Shown: positions 25,987 through 33,954 of the stretch, piece after piece
How positions within the stretch are numbered: position 1 is the first letter of the stretch
Layout: each line of letters begins with the position of its first letter
Assembly (NCBI RefSeq): GCF_010730055.1
Contig: NZ_AP022575.1
Span: forward strand, 1,302,001-1,366,000
Reading direction: 5' to 3'
Length of the DNA stretch: 64,000 bases
Source of the DNA: Mycobacterium shinjukuense
GTDB taxonomy: Bacteria > Actinomycetota > Actinomycetes > Mycobacteriales > Mycobacteriaceae
Program-made: the position numbers and the translations under genes
The notes under the pieces: generated by a model
The model's database searches: none
What the model was told of the DNA's origin: nothing
Seen by the model: only the letters and a program-made list of their open reading frames with translations

Positions 25987-26754
25987 ATGAGCGGACCGCA
26001 GGGACCGAGGGAGCCGTGGCAACCGCCCGGCCAGGGCGCCGATCATTCCTCGGACCCGACGATGATGGGGTCGCCGTGGCAGCAGCCGCCCCAGGATGCG
26101 AGCTGGCAGGCCCCGGCGTACCCGCCCGCCGGGTATCCGCCCTACCAACAGCCGGCCGAGCCGGCGTATCCGCAGCAGTACCCGCCGTCCGCGCCCGGCT
26201 ATGGGCAGTCCGACTTCAGCACGCAGGCCACCCAGATCGGCACGCCCGGTCAGTTCGGGCAGTACCCGCAGCCGGGGCAGTACGGTCAGCCCGTCCAGTA
26301 CGGCCAGCCAGGTCAGCCCGGCCAGTACGGCCAGCCAGGTCAGCCCGGCCAGTACGGTCAGCCGGGCCAGTACCCCGGGCAATACGGCCCCTATGACCAG
26401 TCGGCCAAGGCTTCCAGGCGTTCGATGGCGCTGATCGGCGGCGTGGTGGGCGCCATCGCGCTGCTTTTCGCCGCCGTCATCGGGGTGCTCGGTTTTTGGG
26501 AGCCCGGGTTCTTTGTCACCACCAAGCTGGATGTCAACAAGGCCAACGCCGGCGTGCAGCAGATCCTGACCGACGAGACCACCGGGTACGGCGCGAAGAA
26601 CGTCAAGGACGTCAAGTGCAACAACGGCACCGACCCCACCGTCAAGAAGGGCGCCACCTTCGAGTGCACCGTCAGCATCGACGGCGCCGCCAAGCACGTG
26701 ACGGTGACCTTCCAGGACGACAAGGGCACCTACGAGGTCGGACGGCCGCAGTAG
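25987..26754 (+). CDS. DUF4333 membrane protein with Pro/Gln/Tyr-rich N-terminus (Rv2091c homologue)
   Basis: 255 residues. Residues 1-135 are disordered and repetitive, with five or more GQPGQYGQP units. A single membrane span (~143-165, MALIGGVVGAIALLFAAVIG) follows, then an extracytoplasmic DUF4333 domain with a Cys pair (KCNNGTDPTVKKGATFEC) probably forming a disulfide. The N-terminus is cytoplasmic by charge. ATG 25987 has GGAGAAATC upstream. It ends three bases before the convergent exonuclease stop. The function is unknown. Confidence 0.88.
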   Translation: MSGPQGPREPWQPPGQGADHSSDPTMMGSPWQQPPQDASWQAPAYPPAGYPPYQQPAEPAYPQQYPPSAPGYGQSDFSTQATQIGTPGQFGQYPQPGQYGQPVQYGQPGQPGQYGQPGQPGQYGQPGQYPGQYGPYDQSAKASRRSMALIGGVVGAIALLFAAVIGVLGFWEPGFFVTTKLDVNKANAGVQQILTDETTGYGAKNVKDVKCNNGTDPTVKKGATFECTVSIDGAAKHVTVTFQDDKGTYEVGRPQ

Positions 26755-26757
26755 CCG

Positions 26758-27702
26758 TTACTTCGTGGGCAGCGTGTCCAGCGCCCGGTGGAGCCGGGTG
26801 ATCGACGACGTGACGCCATAGTGCCCCGCCAGTTCGGCGGTGCGCGCGGGGTCGGCGGCGACGAGCGGCAGGTTGTCGGTGGGCGTGGACAGCGTGACCG
26901 GCGCGTCGGTGGCGACTCGTACCACCCGGTCCGCGGCCTTGATATAGGCCGACCCGGCAAGCAGTTTGGTCCGCAATCCCTTGGCCATCGCCGATTTCGG
27001 GTCGCCGGCGGCAGCCATGATCTGCTCCAGCGAGCCGTGGTGCGCCAGCAGGGCGGCGGCGGTCTTCTCGCCGATGCCCGGCACGCCGGGCAGACCGTCG
27101 GACGGATCGCCGCGCAACAGCGCGAGTTCGGCGTAGGCCGGGCCGGCCCGCTCCACCGGCACGCCGAAGCGTTCGGCCACCTCGGCGGGCCCGAACAGCC
27201 TGGCTTTGGAAAGCCCGCGGCCCAGGTAGAACACCCGCACCGGGACCGGATCGTCGGCGACCACCTGCAGCAGGTCGCGGTCCCCGCTGACCACGACCAC
27301 CGGGTCGGCGCGTTCCCTTGCTGCCAGCGTGCCCAGCACGTCGTCGGCCTCGAAACCCGGGGCCCCCGCCGTCGGGATCCCGAACGCGTCCAGCAGCTGC
27401 ACGATCATCTCGACCTGCGGGGTCAGCTCGTCGGGCACCTGCTCGATGTCGGGCTGGTCGGCGGGTTCGGCTTCGGCCACCCGGTGTGCCTTATACGACG
27501 AGATGAGGTTCACCCGGAACTGCGGGCGCCAATCCAGGTCCAAACACACCGCCAGCCGGGTGGGCCGTTGTTGGGTGATCACCACGGCCAGAGAGTCGAT
27601 GAATCCGCGAACGGCGTTGACCGGGCGACCGTCCGGTGCGGTGATCGACGACGGCACCCCGAAGAACGAGCGGAACCACATGCTGGCCCCGTCAAGGAGC
27701 AC
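26758..27702 (-). CDS. 5'-3' exonuclease (PolA N-terminal domain-like, Rv2090 homologue)
   Basis: 314 residues from GTG 27702, the last start that keeps the essential metal-binding Asp in VLLDGASMW. Further ligands appear in FEADDVLG and VSGDRDLLQVV, and a helix-hairpin-helix (LPGVPGIGEKTAA) binds the DNA substrate. It is a stand-alone flap/5' nuclease without polymerase. The frame stays open upstream through three 19-residue repeats (GSTSGDPLHPAPPRLRSP); a GTG at 27888 would include them (376 residues). I prefer the short start because the repeats are minisatellite DNA, but the true start is uncertain. Confidence 0.85.
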   Translation of the reverse strand: MLLDGASMWFRSFFGVPSSITAPDGRPVNAVRGFIDSLAVVITQQRPTRLAVCLDLDWRPQFRVNLISSYKAHRVAEAEPADQPDIEQVPDELTPQVEMIVQLLDAFGIPTAGAPGFEADDVLGTLAARERADPVVVVSGDRDLLQVVADDPVPVRVFYLGRGLSKARLFGPAEVAERFGVPVERAGPAYAELALLRGDPSDGLPGVPGIGEKTAAALLAHHGSLEQIMAAAGDPKSAMAKGLRTKLLAGSAYIKAADRVVRVATDAPVTLSTPTDNLPLVAADPARTAELAGHYGVTSSITRLHRALDTLPTK

Positions 27703-27704
27703 CA

Positions 27705-27875
27705 GTGGCGATCGCAAACGCGGCGGAGCCGGGTGCAGCGGGTCGCCACTCGTTGAACCTCGTGGCGATCGCAAACGCGGCGGAGCCGGGTGCAGCGGGT
27801 CGCCACTCGTTGAACCTCGTGGCGATCGCAAACGCGGCGGAGCCGGGTGCAGCGGGTCGCCACTCGTCGAACCTC
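27705..27875. repeat. 57-bp minisatellite, three copies (VNTR 2347/Mtub29-like position)
   Basis: Three head-to-tail 57-bp units begin at 27705, 27762 and 27819 with GTGGCGATCGCAAACGCGGC and end GCCACTCGTTGAACCTC; the third differs by one base (CGTCGAACC). Fifty-seven is divisible by three and both strands stay open. From memory, M. tuberculosis has a 57-bp VNTR (locus 2347, Mtub29) at the Rv2090 position. Confidence 0.85.
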
Positions 27876-27924
27876 GTGGGGCGGGCACGCGGATTATCCT
27901 GCCAGGCCGGCGCGGGCCTAGCCT

Positions 27925-27970
27925 GGCGACGATGCGGCCGCGAAGCGGGTGAGGAGGAGCCGGGCAATTG
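27925..27970. repeat. MIRU-like fragment upstream of pepE
   Basis: GGCGACGATGCGGCCG, then GCGGGTGAGGAGGAGCCGGG, is the reverse complement pattern of the repeats before dop and of MIRU DNA. It sits in the pepE leader; TAGCCT at 27976-27981, eight bases before the pepE ATG, is a candidate -10. Confidence 0.5.
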
Positions 27971-27989
27971 AGCACTAGCCTGACCGGTA

Positions 27990-29114
27990 ATGGATGCTCG
28001 CCGCTTCGACGCACGGGTGTACGCCCGTCGACTCGCCGCCACAAGAGCGGCGACCGTCAAGGCCGGCCTGGGTGGTCTGGTCATCACCCCGGGCTACGAC
28101 CTGCGCTACCTGATCGGATCGCGCGCGGACACGTTCGAGCGACTCACCGCGCTGGTGCTGCCGGCCTCGGGGGAGCCGACGGTCGTGGTGCCCCGGCTGG
28201 AGCTGGCCTCGCTTCAGGAGTCCGCTGTCGCGGAATTGGGGCTGCGCGTTCGGGATTGGGTCGACGGCGACAATCCGTACCGGTTGGTCACCGAGGCTTT
28301 GGGCGGCTCACCCACCGCGACCGCCGTCACCGATTCGATACCCGCGCTGCACCTGCTGCCGCTGACCATCATGCTGGGCGTGCTGCCGGTATTGGCGACC
28401 AACGTGTTGCGTGAATTGCGGATGGTCAAGGAGGAAGCCGAGATTGATGCGCTACGCAAGGCGGGTGCGGCGATCGACCGGGTGCATGCCCGAGTGCCGG
28501 AGCTTCTGGCGCCGGGCCGCACCGAAGCCGACGTCGCGGCCGACATCGCCGAAGCGATTGTCGCCGAAGGCCATTCAGAGGTGGCATTCGTCATCGTCGG
28601 CTCCGGCCCGCATGGCGCCGATCCGCATCACAGGTGCTCGGACCGTGCGTTGCGGGAGGGTGACATCGTCGTCGTCGACATCGGCGGGACCTACGGGCCC
28701 GGATACCACTCCGACTGTACCCGCACCTACAGCATCGGCGAGCCTGATTCTGATGTGGCCCAACAGTATTCGATACTGCAGCGGGCACAGCGGGCCGCCT
28801 TTGACGCGGTTCGCCCGGGTGTGACGGCCGAGCAGGTGGACGCCGCCGCGCGTGACGTGCTGGACCAGGCCGGGCTGGCCGACTATTTCGTGCACCGCAC
28901 CGGACACGGTATCGGGCTGTGTGTGCACGAAGAGCCCTACATCGTCGCCGGCAACCATCTGCCGCTGGCCGCGGGCATGGCGTTTTCCATCGAGCCGGGC
29001 ATCTATTTCCCGGGCCGGTGGGGGGCGCGCATCGAGGACGTCGTGATCGTGACCGAGGACGGCGCGGTGTCGGTCAACAACCGGCCGCGTGAGCTTTTCG
29101 TGGTGCGCGCCTGA
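27990..29114 (+). CDS. pepE: Xaa-Pro dipeptidase/aminopeptidase PepE (M24 family)
   Basis: 374 residues, one fewer than M. tuberculosis PepE. An N-terminal creatinase-like domain (~1-150) precedes the pita-bread catalytic domain. The dinuclear metal ligands are visible: Asp in VVVDIGGTY, Asp in YHSDCTRTYS, His in HRTGHGIGL, Glu in SIEPGIYF and Glu in ARIEDVVIV. It cleaves dipeptides or N-termini before proline in the cytoplasm. The ATG at 27990 has TAGCCT eight bases upstream and no Shine-Dalgarno, so it is probably leaderless. It is divergent from the exonuclease. Confidence 0.92.
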   Translation: MDARRFDARVYARRLAATRAATVKAGLGGLVITPGYDLRYLIGSRADTFERLTALVLPASGEPTVVVPRLELASLQESAVAELGLRVRDWVDGDNPYRLVTEALGGSPTATAVTDSIPALHLLPLTIMLGVLPVLATNVLRELRMVKEEAEIDALRKAGAAIDRVHARVPELLAPGRTEADVAADIAEAIVAEGHSEVAFVIVGSGPHGADPHHRCSDRALREGDIVVVDIGGTYGPGYHSDCTRTYSIGEPDSDVAQQYSILQRAQRAAFDAVRPGVTAEQVDAAARDVLDQAGLADYFVHRTGHGIGLCVHEEPYIVAGNHLPLAAGMAFSIEPGIYFPGRWGARIEDVVIVTEDGAVSVNNRPRELFVVRA

Positions 29115-29272
29115 GGTGAGCGCCTGTCATGGGGCGACGAGATGAGTGATTCCCAACTGTGGCGCACCGGACGGGCTCTTGGGGTCGGTTGCCGATTGTT
29201 GGACCGACGGTAGGAGTCCACTTGGCGTGTGGGCTTGTGGCGGATGTGGCTGGAGGGCATGGATGGACGCTG

Positions 29273-29777
29273 GTGACGACGAACCTCGATGCCCCTCCTC
29301 ACCGAACTCGACGTGCTGGTCGACGACCACTCGGTCGAACCCAAGCGACGCCGTGCCGGCCGACCGAAGCGGCTCACCGACGCCGAACCGGTGTGGTTGG
29401 CCGTGGCGCAGGTCCTGCGCGGCGCTTGCTCCCAACGTGTCCTGCGCGAGGGCATGGTCGTGTTGGCCGACAAGGGCCCGTCCGGCGCCGAGTTGCAGCG
29501 CTACTGCGCCGAAGAACTGAACCCGCTGCTGGTGCGCCCCGACCGCAAGGACGAAAAGAAGCGCCGCTGTGCCAACCTCGCCGGCATGGGTCAATGGATC
29601 CAAGCCGTCTACGACACCCGCAAAGACCAGCTCGGACTCAAGCGTCACGGTGGCCGCACCGCCACCGGTGTCCACCGCCGCATCGCGGCGCCTTTACTGG
29701 CGCTCGCCGCTGGCATCTGGCGCAACTGGACCATCAACGCAGACGCGAAACGATCGCTGATCGCCGACGACCACTGA
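29273..29777 (+). pseudogene. IS982-family transposase remnant (frameshift and internal deletion)
   Basis: GTG 29273 begins VTTNLDA, the usual IS982 transposase N-terminus. One extra C in a C4 run near 29291-29294 shifts the frame, after which LLTELDVLVDDH, RAGRPKRLTDAEPVWLAVAQ continues. About 120 residues, including the first DDE acidic residue, are missing after VLRGACSQR; the end MVVLADKG, RPDRKDEK, QWIQAVYDT and HGGRTATGV to SLIADDH is conserved. The 3' part is open from 29289. It cannot encode an active transposase. Confidence 0.75.
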
Positions 29778-29834
29778 CTCCGCTAAGTGGTCTTGCCCAT
29801 AAGGTCCTCGGGCGTCTCGGCGTTCTGACAGGCC

Positions 29835-30064
29835 GCTCCAGGCGACACACCTTCCTCATCTGCCCCACGTGTACCCGGTACCGCCGGCATACAACGTGCC
29901 CGCCTTCAAGCGACAGCCACGGTTGTCGCTCGACGGCGGGCACATCGCATACGCCTGCCGCACCGAAACAATGAGGCGGGTCAGACAACAGGGAACGTCC
30001 ACCTTGCCCACCGGCTCGCCACAAGCCGCGACACACGGGGCCACCCTGGTTCCGACCCCCAACG
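29835..30064. repeat. Dispersed ~230-bp hairpin repeat, copy 2
   Basis: Homologous to 10501-10730. The hairpin arms are 29896-29915 and 29924-29943 with the same eight-base loop GCCACGGT; 18 of 20 positions pair. It lies between the transposase remnant and the right inverted repeat of the IS-like element, so it either inserted there or is part of that element. Confidence 0.65.
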
Positions 30065-30107
30065 AACTTACGAGCGGGACCACTTAGCGTGGGAATCACT
30101 CATCTAG

Positions 30108-30665
30108 TCAGTTGGTGATGTCAATCCAGCGACCATCGCCGTGGTGGTCGGTCGTATTGCGGCATTCGCCATACAGGATGACTTCTCCGTAACTGTGGTC
30201 GGACGGGAAGAAGCTCATATTCGCGGTCACGCCGTCTTTGTGCAGGGTTGTACCGTGGAAGTGTTGTCCCGGCGGGGCGCCGTCGTTCCAGCCGTGAGCG
30301 ATCATCGCCGCCCGGACGTGTTGAAAGTACGCGTCCGGGTCGCCACGCAAGAGGAAGCTCATCCTGACGGTGCCCTGATAGGGCGGATCGCCTTGGTCGT
30401 TGCACGAAGCGAACGAGAATCCCCCGCTGACGGCCTGTAAGTCGGCGGCGGCGACGATCTGTTTGGCTGGCTCGACGACTTGGGCCATGGTCTGATCGTC
30501 GGTGAGCGGATGGGCGGAATCATCCCATGGATTCGAGGAACCCGCCGAATGTGGTTTGTGCATCACCAGCGCACATCCTCCTAGCAACAGGACGACGACC
30601 GCGGCCGCGGCGCGCAGTGCTTGCCGCGCCAGCAGAAGCCGTCGATCAGTGGTGGTGTTGGGCAT
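30108..30665 (-). CDS. lppJ: Lipoprotein LppJ
   Basis: 185 residues. A basic N-terminus, a hydrophobic span and the lipobox LGGC (Cys31) lead to the mature CALVMHKPHSAGSSNPWDD region, which matches LppJ (Rv2080). The C-terminal domain holds a probable disulfide between SCNDQG and GECRNTT. It should be lipid-anchored outside the membrane. ATG 30665 is preferred to ATG 30674 because the family begins MPxxTxDRR. The start overlaps the end of the DUF1023 hydrolase gene by 20 bases. The stop lies two bases from the IS-like element, which may have removed the original terminator. Confidence 0.87.
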   Translation of the reverse strand: MPNTTTDRRLLLARQALRAAAAVVVLLLGGCALVMHKPHSAGSSNPWDDSAHPLTDDQTMAQVVEPAKQIVAAADLQAVSGGFSFASCNDQGDPPYQGTVRMSFLLRGDPDAYFQHVRAAMIAHGWNDGAPPGQHFHGTTLHKDGVTANMSFFPSDHSYGEVILYGECRNTTDHHGDGRWIDITN

Positions 30666-32613
30666 CGAAAACATGATCGTCGGTAATAGATCCCGGGGGC
30701 CGGCTCCATTCCGGGTCTACGCTGGCCGGGGTGCCCGGTATGTCGACGTCCAGCGAACCCAGGCCTGGAAGGCCGATCGCGACGCTCGGCTGATGGCGTG
30801 GTTGGGCCAGCATGCCGTCGGATGCCAGCGCGTCGCCGTGGCCAGAGGCGATGTCGGCCATGCTGTGCAAGGCCTCGCTCCGGGGATGGTAGTAATGCGA
30901 ATGGTCGTGGGGGTTGATGCCGTCGGAGTTGGGCACCTCGGCGCGAAACCGCACCGATCCAAATCCGTCGCCAGCGGGGTCGGTACCGAGACCGGCGGTT
31001 AGACCGAGCAGCTGACCGCCGATGTTGTCCCGGTTCACATACCTGCTGAGGCCATCCGATTGCCCGAGCATGCTGATCGGATCCGTGGAAGCCGCACCCA
31101 CATACACCCGGCCGCCGTCAAGGTGAAAGCTCGCGGCGCTGCGGGCCAGGTCGGTTCCCGGGCAACCCAGTAGCACAGCGTCATTGGCGTGCATCCCGCC
31201 CAAGGCGAAAGCGTCGGCCACGGTCGTCGAGCCGTACGAGTGGCCCAGCACGGTGACATGCTGGCCGCCGCCGAGGTGCGTTTCCCACAAACCGTTGACG
31301 TCCTGCGCCAGTGCGTGAGCGCCGATTCGGGCCAGCATCGGCGTGGAAATCCGCGGGTCGGTGAAGTCGTTCGGGGCGTCATACCCCATCCACGCGATCA
31401 CCGCAGTGGGGTTTTTCGGGTCGGCGGCGTTGGCCTGGCCAAAGAGGTTCAGCGCGTCGTTGTGATTGTCATGCAGCCAGCCGCCTTTCACGCTGCTGCT
31501 GGTGCCGGGCACAATCACCGCGGTGCTTTTCGCGGTGTCGGGGTTGCCGATGGCGATCGCGGCGCGTCCCTTACCGCCGAATGCCATTGGATCGTAGGCG
31601 AACAGGTATACGGGGTGCGGACGAAGGGGGTCCCCGGCGTCCTGGTCGAGGCCCTGCTTCGTCTGATCGGCGTTGCGGTAGCGGGTGATATCGCTCGTCG
31701 ACAGGCCGTATCTCGTCGGATCGCCCACGACGTCGTCCATCGGCACGCCGTAGCGGCTGGCGATGCCGCGTACCCGATTCAGATCTTGTGTCATGACCGC
31801 GAGATTGGCATCGCTGCGCGCGCTGACCGGAACTCCGTTGAGATTGCCGATCTGCTCCGGGCGCTCGGCGACCAGACGTTGCCGTTCCTCGGGTGTCAGC
31901 GACGTCCACCACCGGTGCACATCCTCCGCACTGGTGCCCGCTGGCGGAATCTGTATCGGCTCAGCGGGTTTGGCCGGCGATTGGGGCGCGTCCAGTCCCT
32001 GGATACCTGCCGGGTCATAGCCGTCGGTGCGCAAAGTGGCCAGCGCTTTCTGCAAATAACCCGAGTAGCCGGTGCGTATTGACTCGAGTTGGCCTAGCGC
32101 TGACGCGGTGTCGTCAATGGCGTGCTGTTCAAGGTCGGAGATCAGCGCATCCAGCGCCGATCTGTTGACCGCGGTCAGGTGGATGTCTTCCTCCCATTCC
32201 AGCGCTTCGCCGAGTCGGTCGTCGACCTGCTGCAGCTGACCCTCTAGGGTCGCGATCTGCCCGGCCGCGCTTCGTTGCGCCTCGGCCAGGGCCGCCGCGA
32301 TGTTTTCCAGGTCGACTCCGATCTTGGGCAACTGTAGGGACTGCGCGCCCAGTGACGTGGTCACTCGCTGGACTTCGGCGGAGTCGTTGATCGGGTGCTC
32401 GCCGTTCTCGCGATTCCAGGCCGCTTCGAAGCGGCGACGGGCTTGGTCGAATGCTGCGTTGGCTTCGGCGGTGCATCGGCCCGCGGCGCGGAAGGCCTCC
32501 GCCAGATCGGCGATCTGGGCGGGGCGACCGGCTTGCAGGCTGTGATTGATCGCCCAGGGATCTCCGCCGGCCTCGGCGATCAGCGCCGGGACGCTTATGT
32601 AGCGGAGCCGCAT
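30646..32613 (-). CDS. DUF1023 alpha/beta-hydrolase with helical N-terminal domain (Rv2079 homologue)
   Basis: 655 residues, one fewer than Rv2079. The first ~210 residues are helical and Ala/Glu/Gln-rich with a Trp (FEAAWNRENGEH), like the N-terminal scaffolds of ESX-associated proteins. From ~300 a DUF1023 hydrolase follows: VIVPGTSSS, AWMGYD, the nucleophile elbow GHSYGS (~457) and a late His-rich DHSHYYHPRSEA. No signal peptide is present. It overlaps lppJ downstream and the DUF2563 gene upstream by 19 bases. The substrate is unknown; the arrangement suggests a secreted or envelope-acting enzyme, which is inference. Confidence 0.85.
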   Translation of the reverse strand: MRLRYISVPALIAEAGGDPWAINHSLQAGRPAQIADLAEAFRAAGRCTAEANAAFDQARRRFEAAWNRENGEHPINDSAEVQRVTTSLGAQSLQLPKIGVDLENIAAALAEAQRSAAGQIATLEGQLQQVDDRLGEALEWEEDIHLTAVNRSALDALISDLEQHAIDDTASALGQLESIRTGYSGYLQKALATLRTDGYDPAGIQGLDAPQSPAKPAEPIQIPPAGTSAEDVHRWWTSLTPEERQRLVAERPEQIGNLNGVPVSARSDANLAVMTQDLNRVRGIASRYGVPMDDVVGDPTRYGLSTSDITRYRNADQTKQGLDQDAGDPLRPHPVYLFAYDPMAFGGKGRAAIAIGNPDTAKSTAVIVPGTSSSVKGGWLHDNHNDALNLFGQANAADPKNPTAVIAWMGYDAPNDFTDPRISTPMLARIGAHALAQDVNGLWETHLGGGQHVTVLGHSYGSTTVADAFALGGMHANDAVLLGCPGTDLARSAASFHLDGGRVYVGAASTDPISMLGQSDGLSRYVNRDNIGGQLLGLTAGLGTDPAGDGFGSVRFRAEVPNSDGINPHDHSHYYHPRSEALHSMADIASGHGDALASDGMLAQPRHQPSVAIGLPGLGSLDVDIPGTPASVDPEWSRPPGSITDDHVFDAQHHH

Positions 32614-32909
32614 CGCACCGCCCGCAGGTTCGCGGCGTTGCGGTCATCCATGTCGGTGAATCCCGCCGCAGCATAGTGCGCCTTACCGCCGAGTGCGGTC
32701 AGTGCCTCCCGGTGAGCCCGCAAGCCTTTCACCTGCTGCGCGTGGGCCACACCGACCGCGTCGTGAAACGTCTGGGCCGCGCGAAATTCACCGAACATCC
32801 CCGAGAGCAATGGCCCCCGCGACAGCCGATCAACCCCATCTTGAGCATGTTCACCCGCACGGTGAGACTCCTCGCCCCCCGAGTGCAGCAAACCGGTATC
32901 GACAAACAC
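32595..32909 (-). CDS. DUF2563 small helical protein (Rv2078 homologue)
   Basis: 104 residues, the same length as Rv2078. It reads MFVDTGLLHSGGEESHRAGE, a central LSRGPLLSGMFGEFRAAQTF and a C-terminal YAAAGFTDMDDRNAANLRAV. The size and helical content resemble WXG100-type proteins, though no canonical WXG is seen. GTG 32909 has AAGGGAGTAGCG upstream, a good Shine-Dalgarno. Its 3' end overlaps the DUF1023 gene by 19 bases, so the two products are probably partners. Confidence 0.83.
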   Translation of the reverse strand: MFVDTGLLHSGGEESHRAGEHAQDGVDRLSRGPLLSGMFGEFRAAQTFHDAVGVAHAQQVKGLRAHREALTALGGKAHYAAAGFTDMDDRNAANLRAVRCGSAT

Positions 32910-32958
32910 CGCTACTCCCTTCGGAATTGGTGTCAGACTACTACCTCTGATCTGCCGA

Positions 32959-33954
32959 TCAATTCAGCTTTCTCAGCGCCTGCAACGCGTGCAGCGCATC
33001 GGCGGCGGCGCGCTGTACCACGTCGCGCTGGGCGTCGAGACCCATTGCGTCGCAGCGAATCTCGGCGACGACCGCCGCGGCCATTGCCCGACCTTCCGTT
33101 CGCGTGTACGCCTGCTCAATGGCTGCGGCGGTACGCGTCTCCAGCAAAATGCTGTCCAGATCGACCAGCAGCGTGCGAACGTCGCGCAGGTCACAGTCAC
33201 CGTTGGTAAGCGCCCGGCGCGCCCGCCAGAGCTGAACCAAGCGTCCGTGGACCAATTTGCGGGCCGCGTGCACTCCGCCGAGCAGCGGACCGTAACTGAG
33301 TTCGCTTGCCGGCATGGGGTCCAGCAAGTGTCGCGCAGCCATCACCAGGTGGCCCGCCGCGACAACATCGGTCGACACCTCCCCACGCACGCGGCGGGTA
33401 ACGTCGGCGCGGATCACATCGACCGGCGGGACGCAGTCTGCATACGTGGTAGCCCCTGTGCCGCGCGCCAGCGCGTCGATCGCATCGGAGGCGGCTCGGT
33501 CTACGGCGTGGCGCTGCATCTCGACCCCCGCCGCGTCGCCGCAAATCTCGGCGACAACCGCGGCGGCCATCGCCTGCCGTTCCGCACACGCGTACGCCCG
33601 TTCCACGCTTGCGGCGGTGCTGGCCGCCAACAACACGTTCAGCACATCGATCAGCAGTGCGCGCACATCGCGCTGACCCGTAGGCCGTAGCTGCCATCGC
33701 TCATCGAGCACCTCGCAGCGCGTGTGCCGCAGCTGCATCAGGCGCCCGTACACCTGCGCGCGGGCCGCTGTGACGGCCTGATACAGCGGGCCATGCGCGA
33801 TGACGCGTGGCCGCGGCTGGGCGTCGAGCTGATACCGCACGGTGCGTAGTAACTCGGATGCCGCCGGGGCATCCATGAGCGCCTCGCCGCCGCGCAACTG
33901 GCGTTCGACCTCGGCGCAAATCAGATCGAACGCCGACGACGAATCGTCACTCAC
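32959..33954 (-). CDS. Uncharacterised protein with an internal tandem duplication
   Basis: 331 residues that I cannot place in a family. Two ~160-residue halves align: D-L-I-C-A-E-V-E-R-Q (~10) with DVIRADVTRRVRGE (~180); HGPLYQAVTAARAQVYGRLM with YGPLLGGVHAARKLVHGRLV; DVRALLIDVLNVLLAASTAA with DVRTLLVDLDSILLETRTAA; ERQAMAAAVVAEICGDAAG with EGRAMAAAVVAEIRCDAMG. Both are helical and soluble with no signal. GTG 33954 overlaps the upstream stop by eight bases, so it is co-translated with the Pro/Gly/Ala-rich protein. I do not recall a counterpart in the M. tuberculosis Rv2077-Rv2083 block. Confidence 0.8.
   Translation of the reverse strand: MSDDSSSAFDLICAEVERQLRGGEALMDAPAASELLRTVRYQLDAQPRPRVIAHGPLYQAVTAARAQVYGRLMQLRHTRCEVLDERWQLRPTGQRDVRALLIDVLNVLLAASTAASVERAYACAERQAMAAAVVAEICGDAAGVEMQRHAVDRAASDAIDALARGTGATTYADCVPPVDVIRADVTRRVRGEVSTDVVAAGHLVMAARHLLDPMPASELSYGPLLGGVHAARKLVHGRLVQLWRARRALTNGDCDLRDVRTLLVDLDSILLETRTAAAIEQAYTRTEGRAMAAAVVAEIRCDAMGLDAQRDVVQRAAADALHALQALRKLN

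Larger units (their letters stand above)
29140..30105. mobile_element. Degenerate IS982-like element bounded by 16-bp inverted repeats
   Basis: AGATGAGTGATTCCCA at 29140-29155 is repeated exactly in inverse orientation at 30090-30105, enclosing 966 bp, about the size of IS982 elements. The left part holds a broken transposase; the right 310 bp holds copy 2 of the hairpin repeat. No target-site duplication is visible. The right end lies two bases from the lppJ stop codon. Confidence 0.7.

Noticed and set aside
27932..27952. Six-codon leaderless upstream ORF before pepE (TAGCCT-N7-ATG)
   Set aside because: Intriguing spacing, but it lies inside a MIRU-like repeat and one short match can occur by chance.
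29159..29974. Plus-strand frame spanning the IS remnant and hairpin repeat
   Set aside because: Only its first residues (TTNLDA) are transposase-like; the rest is a shifted frame and repeat DNA.
29734..30099. Minus-strand frame in the hairpin repeat, similar to one in copy 1
   Set aside because: The shared stretch follows from the repeat's DNA similarity and palindromic core; there are different extensions on each side and no Shine-Dalgarno.
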